DNA of 64,000 bases from Saksenaea vasiformis B4078 (lineage: Eukaryota; Mucoromycota; Mucoromycetes; Mucorales; Saksenaeaceae): positions 1 to 64,000 of the forward strand of contig JNDT01001766.1 in assembly GCA_000697055.1 (NCBI GenBank), given 5' to 3'. A program made the translations under genes and the position numbers. This document shows positions 59,640 to 64,000 of the stretch, one piece after another (the first letter of the stretch is position 1; the number at the start of each line of letters is the position of its first letter). A model generated the notes under the pieces. The model saw only the letters and a program-made list of their open reading frames with translations. It was not told the DNA's origin and did no database searches.

Positions 59640-59885
59640 CTACTTATCTTCTTTGTATCTTACTTTGAAATCAAAAGGAGGTTCCAGTTGGCAAAAAGGA
59701 TGAGATAGTAAAACAGTAGCCGTAGGGCGCTGACATGGATCACTATCATCACTTTAGTCAATAAGATGCATTTTTCATAAAACATAGGCATGACACTTTA
59801 CATGGTAAAGCAGGCCGTCAGAAAATCTTTCGCAGCATCTGAAATGTTTTGTGGTATCTCTGGCGAATTATGTCGCCCAAGCTAC

Positions 59886-59918
<33 letters not shown>

Positions 59919-62900
59919 TTAGCTCACTATAACAATGGTTCTCGTGGAACCTACATGGTAAATTGTCGCAATTTGGTTATATGTAAGCCATGGTCTCTGG
60001 CCAGTAAACATTTCAATGACAGTACATCCAAGACTCCAGATATCCACTTTTGCACTGTAGGGTTCATTCTTGACCACTTCGGGTGCCATCCTACCACATA
60101 AAATTATAATCAGAGATGATGAATGGCAGGTTGCATTTATGTTTACCAGTAGATTGATCCTCGAAGCGACATGCGTGAGTTTTGATCGTACACTTCATCG
60201 TAGTCGTTCTTTTTAGACAAGCCAAAGTCCGAGATTTTACAAACGCCATCTGCCTCCACCAAAATGTTAGCAGCTTTAATATCCTACACAGTAAAAATGA
60301 GCATCTTATTTAATACAATGTTTCAACTTACTCTGTGTAATATATTCCGGGAATGCAGATAGGCAAGACCTGACAATATCTGTCGAGTAAAGTACCGCAC
60401 AAGACATTCGTCAAATGCACCTTGAAGAGCTAACCGACTCGCAATGCTACCACCAGAGACGTATTCTAAGAAAATGTTGACGACGCTTTCGCTTGCGTCC
60501 TGTCCATAACCCAAGTACTGCACAATATTTTCGTGATCAAGATCACGTAGCATTGCAATTTCTTGATAGAGAGCTTCCACCATGTCGTGCTGATGCACGT
60601 TCAGTTTGTCTCCTTTTGTTTTTGGTATCTCTACTTGCTTCACAGCAATCACTTCACCCGTTGCCACATTAAATGCCAAATACACACGCCCAAATGACCC
60701 TTTGCCAATAAGTTTGCCCCGAATCCATTGCACAGCATCCGCGCAGTTGGAGTCATGGCTCATGCTCATATGTTCCTTGACGGAAGCCAAGCGCTCGTTT
60801 CCTGGCTTGACTTCAACGACACGTTGTCCCCATAATTTCGTGCTCTTGCGACGTAGGACGGGGTTCCCTTGCTGTTGTTTTTTTGCATTCTTATATTTTG
60901 TACTAGCTTCCCGCGCAACAATTCGTATTGATTTTGTGTGTTTTGGACGACGAATAGCAGGCAAGGAGGGAAACTGTGGAGCGTTGTTTGTCGGCGGAAC
61001 AAGCGGTGAAGTGGTTAACGTATCTACTACAATTTCTTTGTCCAAATCGTGATCATCAAAGTATTTTTCCATGTTTTGGCAAACAACTTCCGCAGGTGGA
61101 CGTTCACCCCAAAAACCTTGGGGTGATACCAAGGTACGTGATCCATTGTTAAACTCCTCAGACGGGATGGTGTTTCCATTTTCGCCAGCCATATGTAGCC
61201 GTAAATCTTTGAATTTTTCCGAAATCTTCGTCGTCGCTTCCTGTGGTGGGTGCTGAGGTGGAACAGCCCAAAACTGGTCCTCTGTTGACGATTTTTCTGA
61301 TTTTATGTCAGGCGTTTGTACTTTGGGTGGGACAGCCCAAAAACCGACGTCGGAGCGATCTTCCTGTTCGAACCGTACTTTTTCCAGTGAAGGTTCAGAG
61401 CGCCGTGTCCGTGCCAGCGGCTCGGGCGAATGTGCGGCGATAAATGGCACGCTGCCTTTTCGCTGTCGACAGTATTTTATAGGGTCATTCTCAACGAGCC
61501 AATGAGGGACCTGGTTGGGATCCAACAGATCACCCCTGGCTTGATTTTCTTCATATACAATGGTGTGATCGTCATGTTGTTTTGGCGTTGGAGGGTCAGA
61601 TAACTGTACACCCACTACCGGACGTTCGTAGTTCATATGGGATGCCGACGCAACATGACGACTTAATGGCCGGTAAGGTGCATTCGGATGCACATTCGGG
61701 AATGAGTATCCGGTCATACGCGGACTATTTCCTGCATAAGCAGTTCCCATATGTATATTCGAACCCGCAGGAGCATTCGATGTTCTGTCAAGAAGCTAGG
61801 TCAGCACGTGATGACGGCAAACAAAGGAATTTTACCTGAGACAGGCCGTTTGCGGGGAGTACAAAGTTTCGGAGGGAGAGTGGCCTAATTCCGGAGTAGA
61901 TAAGATAGTCGAAGAAGAGGCAGCGCTACATGCAGGTTGATCGTATTGTTCCAAAGGTCGCATGCGACACTCAGGAACAACCGGCCATCTACTAGGCGAA
62001 GCTCGGGGTATTTCTCGTGGTACGCAGTCGGTCACCGGTCTCACCAAAATACGATCAGTGGCCGAGTGATCGGCAGTGCTGCACAAATACATGAGCTCCT
62101 GCGGGTTCAATGGCGTCTCTGTACATGTAAAGTCAGTCCAAGAATGAACTCCGCGCGGTCCAAACTCTATTTGCCTTACCTGGATCTGGTCCGTTCTCGT
62201 GAAAATAATAATATTTGTCGCGGTCTCCCGTGAGATGCATCCGTTTGAGGATGCTATCCTTAAGCACATCTGAATCATGGACATCTGTGACATGGAGCGT
62301 ATACCATGTCTCCTGGTCTCCTGTAACCTGGATACGCTGTTCGGTAGTCTAAATTTATGCCAAGCATATTAAATGATATTGAAATAAGGGAAAAAAAAAA
62401 TAAAAGATGAAGAGAGCCCTAGGTTTTTTTTTTCAAGAACGAAAGGAAAAACTTACGCGCTTGCTGTGTGCTGAAACACCGAAGTTAGCTTTAATCGGTG
62501 TTTTTAGCGTCGTCATGTCTGGGGCCGCCCCTGATGATTGCCCCTTATTCATGGCACGAGCAGAAGAAGTTGAGTACAGATGTGTATATTGAGCCCAAAG
62601 CCTAGCGAGTTTGTCAGGTGTTGATGATATTCGGGGTGGGATAGACGGGGAATGTTTCATCCGTTCGTCCATTTCGGCTTCAAATGCGGCAGCGTCGTAT
62701 TTCATGGAAGATGTTCGTGGACTTATGAGAGGTGGTGTAGTAGTAGTAGTGGCACTGCTTCCAGAAGTATTGGCTGCGGAGGATGAAGTGGCAGTATTAT
62801 TTGAATGCGGCATCAGGGTATTTCGTAGTTTCGTAAATGCAGCTTTTGGTGAATAGGTACGTGTCGGGGAATTCTTGTTCGTGCGATGGAAAGAAGTAGG

Positions 62901-63596
62901 GAAGTCTGATGAAGATGGTGATGGTGAAGGAGACGGAACGGATGAATAATGGGTGGCGCAAAGATAACCTATACCACTATCTCTCGGATGATCCATATGA
63001 TGATTATTGTCTGTATGACAGTCGCACACGGTTCGTGTAGCACTGGAAGGAGTTGCAGGTGAATTGCTTGGTAGGTGTCCGGAGGTGGGTGTGCCTGCTG
63101 AAGGTAGACTCGGACTACGATTATCGATGAAGTTATGAAGGTTGGTGTTGATAGATATCTAAAGCGTTTTTCCCCAACAAATTTTTTAGTTCCAAATAAC
63201 TAACCAATATCACACACAACATACATGTGTAGGTACACTTGGTGTTGGTTTCTGATCGCCAGTAGTTGCTCCTAGGGATCTTATGTCGTTTAAAAGTCTC
63301 CGCCGTTCTGCATAAGTTGTGATTGGTCGTGGCAGATATTTTACCAATTCTGCCAAAGTAATTTTGAAGAACCACTCACGACAAATACCATGTTCTAAAA
63401 AGCTTAGCTGTCAAATAACCAGAAATCATTAGGGTATTTATATATTTTTGTTACCTGCAAAAGTTGATGCGATATGGCCCCAACCTTTCTCTTCCAACCA
63501 GCTTGTTACTTTCTCTTGGTCCCACTGATCAACAAAGTCATCGTCAGGGACATTGCGTGATTCATCAGTTGGTGATGTGTTCATTTGTTTAAACAT
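59640..63596 (-). CDS. MAPKKK of the BCK1 class with N-terminal SAM domain
   Basis: About 1050 residues in several exons. The start MFKQMNTSPTDES leads into a SAM domain (VDQWDQEKVTSWLEEKGWGHIASTFAEH ... AERRRLLNDIRSL). A Ser/Pro-rich stretch follows, then a ubiquitin-like/Ras-association-type domain (QRIQVTGDQETWYTLHV ... YYYFHENGPDP) and a long linker with three repeats of FWAVPP/FWGERPP. The kinase has WIRGKLIGKGSFGRVYLA, IAVKQVE, LEYVSGGSIASRL, ILHRDIKAANIL, ISDFGLSKK, GSIYWMAPEVV and VDIWSLGCTVIEMF. The Gly-rich loop, VAIK-type Lys, HRD and DFG are all kept, so it should be active. The kinase is nearest BCK1 of the cell-wall-integrity pathway; the SAM domain is more like STE11/BYR2. Introns include 59882-59954, with a 29-T tract. 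The exact stop is uncertain: the frame stops at 59640, but a further intron is possible. Confidence 0.88.
59888..59916. repeat. 29-nt poly-A (poly-T on the gene strand)
   Basis: An uninterrupted run of A on the plus strand. On the minus strand it is the polypyrimidine tract directly before the ACGTAG acceptor of a MAPKKK intron. Confidence 0.95.
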
Positions 63597-64000
63597 TGCG
63601 CTTCACTTTTGCTATGCAGTTGTTCGGACTGTTCCACAAAGAATAGGAGAGGAAAATAACGGCGGTACAACAAGAAAGTTGCTTTGCGGAAGAAGTTGTT
63701 AAGGAATAAGACAAAAGAAGGAAGGGAAATGAAAGTGAAAGAAAAGGCGTAAGTGGAAAAAGGAAAAATCAAGGAGGAACAAGAGAAGGGAGTTGGATCG
63801 AGATGCAAACGAAGAAAAAAAGCATAATGCACTTCACTTCTTTCTTATTGGCTGCTCTTTGTGTGACGTGTTGTGCGATGCACGCTGGTTTGGGCTCAAG
63901 ACACCTTTTTTTTTTATTTCACCGCATCCAAGAACTATCCCGTCATTTAATTCTTGTGGATCACGCATAATTTTTTTTGCCGATGATCGATTATCGTGAG
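63597..64000. other. Promoter side of the MAPKKK gene, window edge
   Basis: Purine-rich on the plus strand (many GAAAG/GGAA runs), i.e. a pyrimidine-rich 5' leader for the minus-strand gene. No coding region is supported. Confidence 0.4.

Noticed and set aside
1..64000. CRISPR arrays, bacterial operons or prophage
   Set aside because: No regularly spaced direct repeats were seen and the genes are intron-containing and eukaryotic.

Overview
The window is nuclear DNA of a filamentous fungus, most likely Mucoromycota (probably Mucorales). Genes are split by many short GT-AG introns of about 49-75 nt. The conserved genes are typically fungal: ATG15 autophagic lipase, vacuolar carboxypeptidase Y, beta-COP, F1 ATP synthase delta, TAN1, an HSF-type regulator, a BCK1-type MAPKKK and a Rab-GAP. 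The mobile DNA also fits this group: a eukaryotic Fanzor (TnpB-like) element, a giant RuvC/TnpB-like ORF and a chromodomain Ty3/gypsy element. The genus is an inference; no rRNA marker is present.

Layout, left to right. 0.7-5.2 kb holds a decayed giant RuvC nuclease-like gene that still has the three acidic catalytic positions. 5.8-6.6 kb is an NmrA-type reductase on the minus strand. 7.5-11.0 kb is an apparently intact, intron-containing Fanzor gene on the minus strand, preceded by a 132-bp palindrome. A decayed, oppositely oriented Fanzor 3' end follows at 11.3-11.6 kb. 11.7-19.2 kb carries three minus-strand housekeeping genes: a TBC Rab-GAP, ATG15 and a mitochondrial PPR protein. 20.2-21.1 kb is a second NmrA-type reductase in opposite orientation to the first. 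21.8-25.5 kb is a broken chromoviral Ty3/gypsy element, followed by an AT-rich block and tRNA-Arg(ACG). 28.6-33.0 kb has an HSF-family factor, a quinone oxidoreductase and TAN1, all on the minus strand. 34.5-36.3 kb is carboxypeptidase Y. 40.3-44.8 kb is beta-COP convergent with ATP synthase delta. 45.6-53.1 kb contains two tandem genes in which an Hsp110 (Sse1-type) chaperone is fused to a retroelement ORF1/Gag-like domain with two CCHC zinc knuckles. 54-58 kb is gene-poor with another Fanzor relic. 58.0-58.9 kb is a secreted SH3-like plus NlpC/P60 peptidase of bacterial type. 59.6-63.6 kb is a SAM plus ubiquitin-like/RA plus kinase MAPKKK of the BCK1 class.

The best candidate for an undescribed system is the tandem Hsp110-Gag/zinc-knuckle pair. 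The fusion is continuous in frame, the joining intron sits at the same place in both copies, and no reverse transcriptase is nearby, so it looks like a domesticated retroelement domain on a chaperone. The Fanzor locus, its two relics and the giant RuvC-like gene form a second theme: several generations of RNA-guided-nuclease-like elements in one region. Coordinates of intron-containing genes are spans from start codon to stop codon. Exon joins were read by eye from splice signals and family alignment, not from transcripts.
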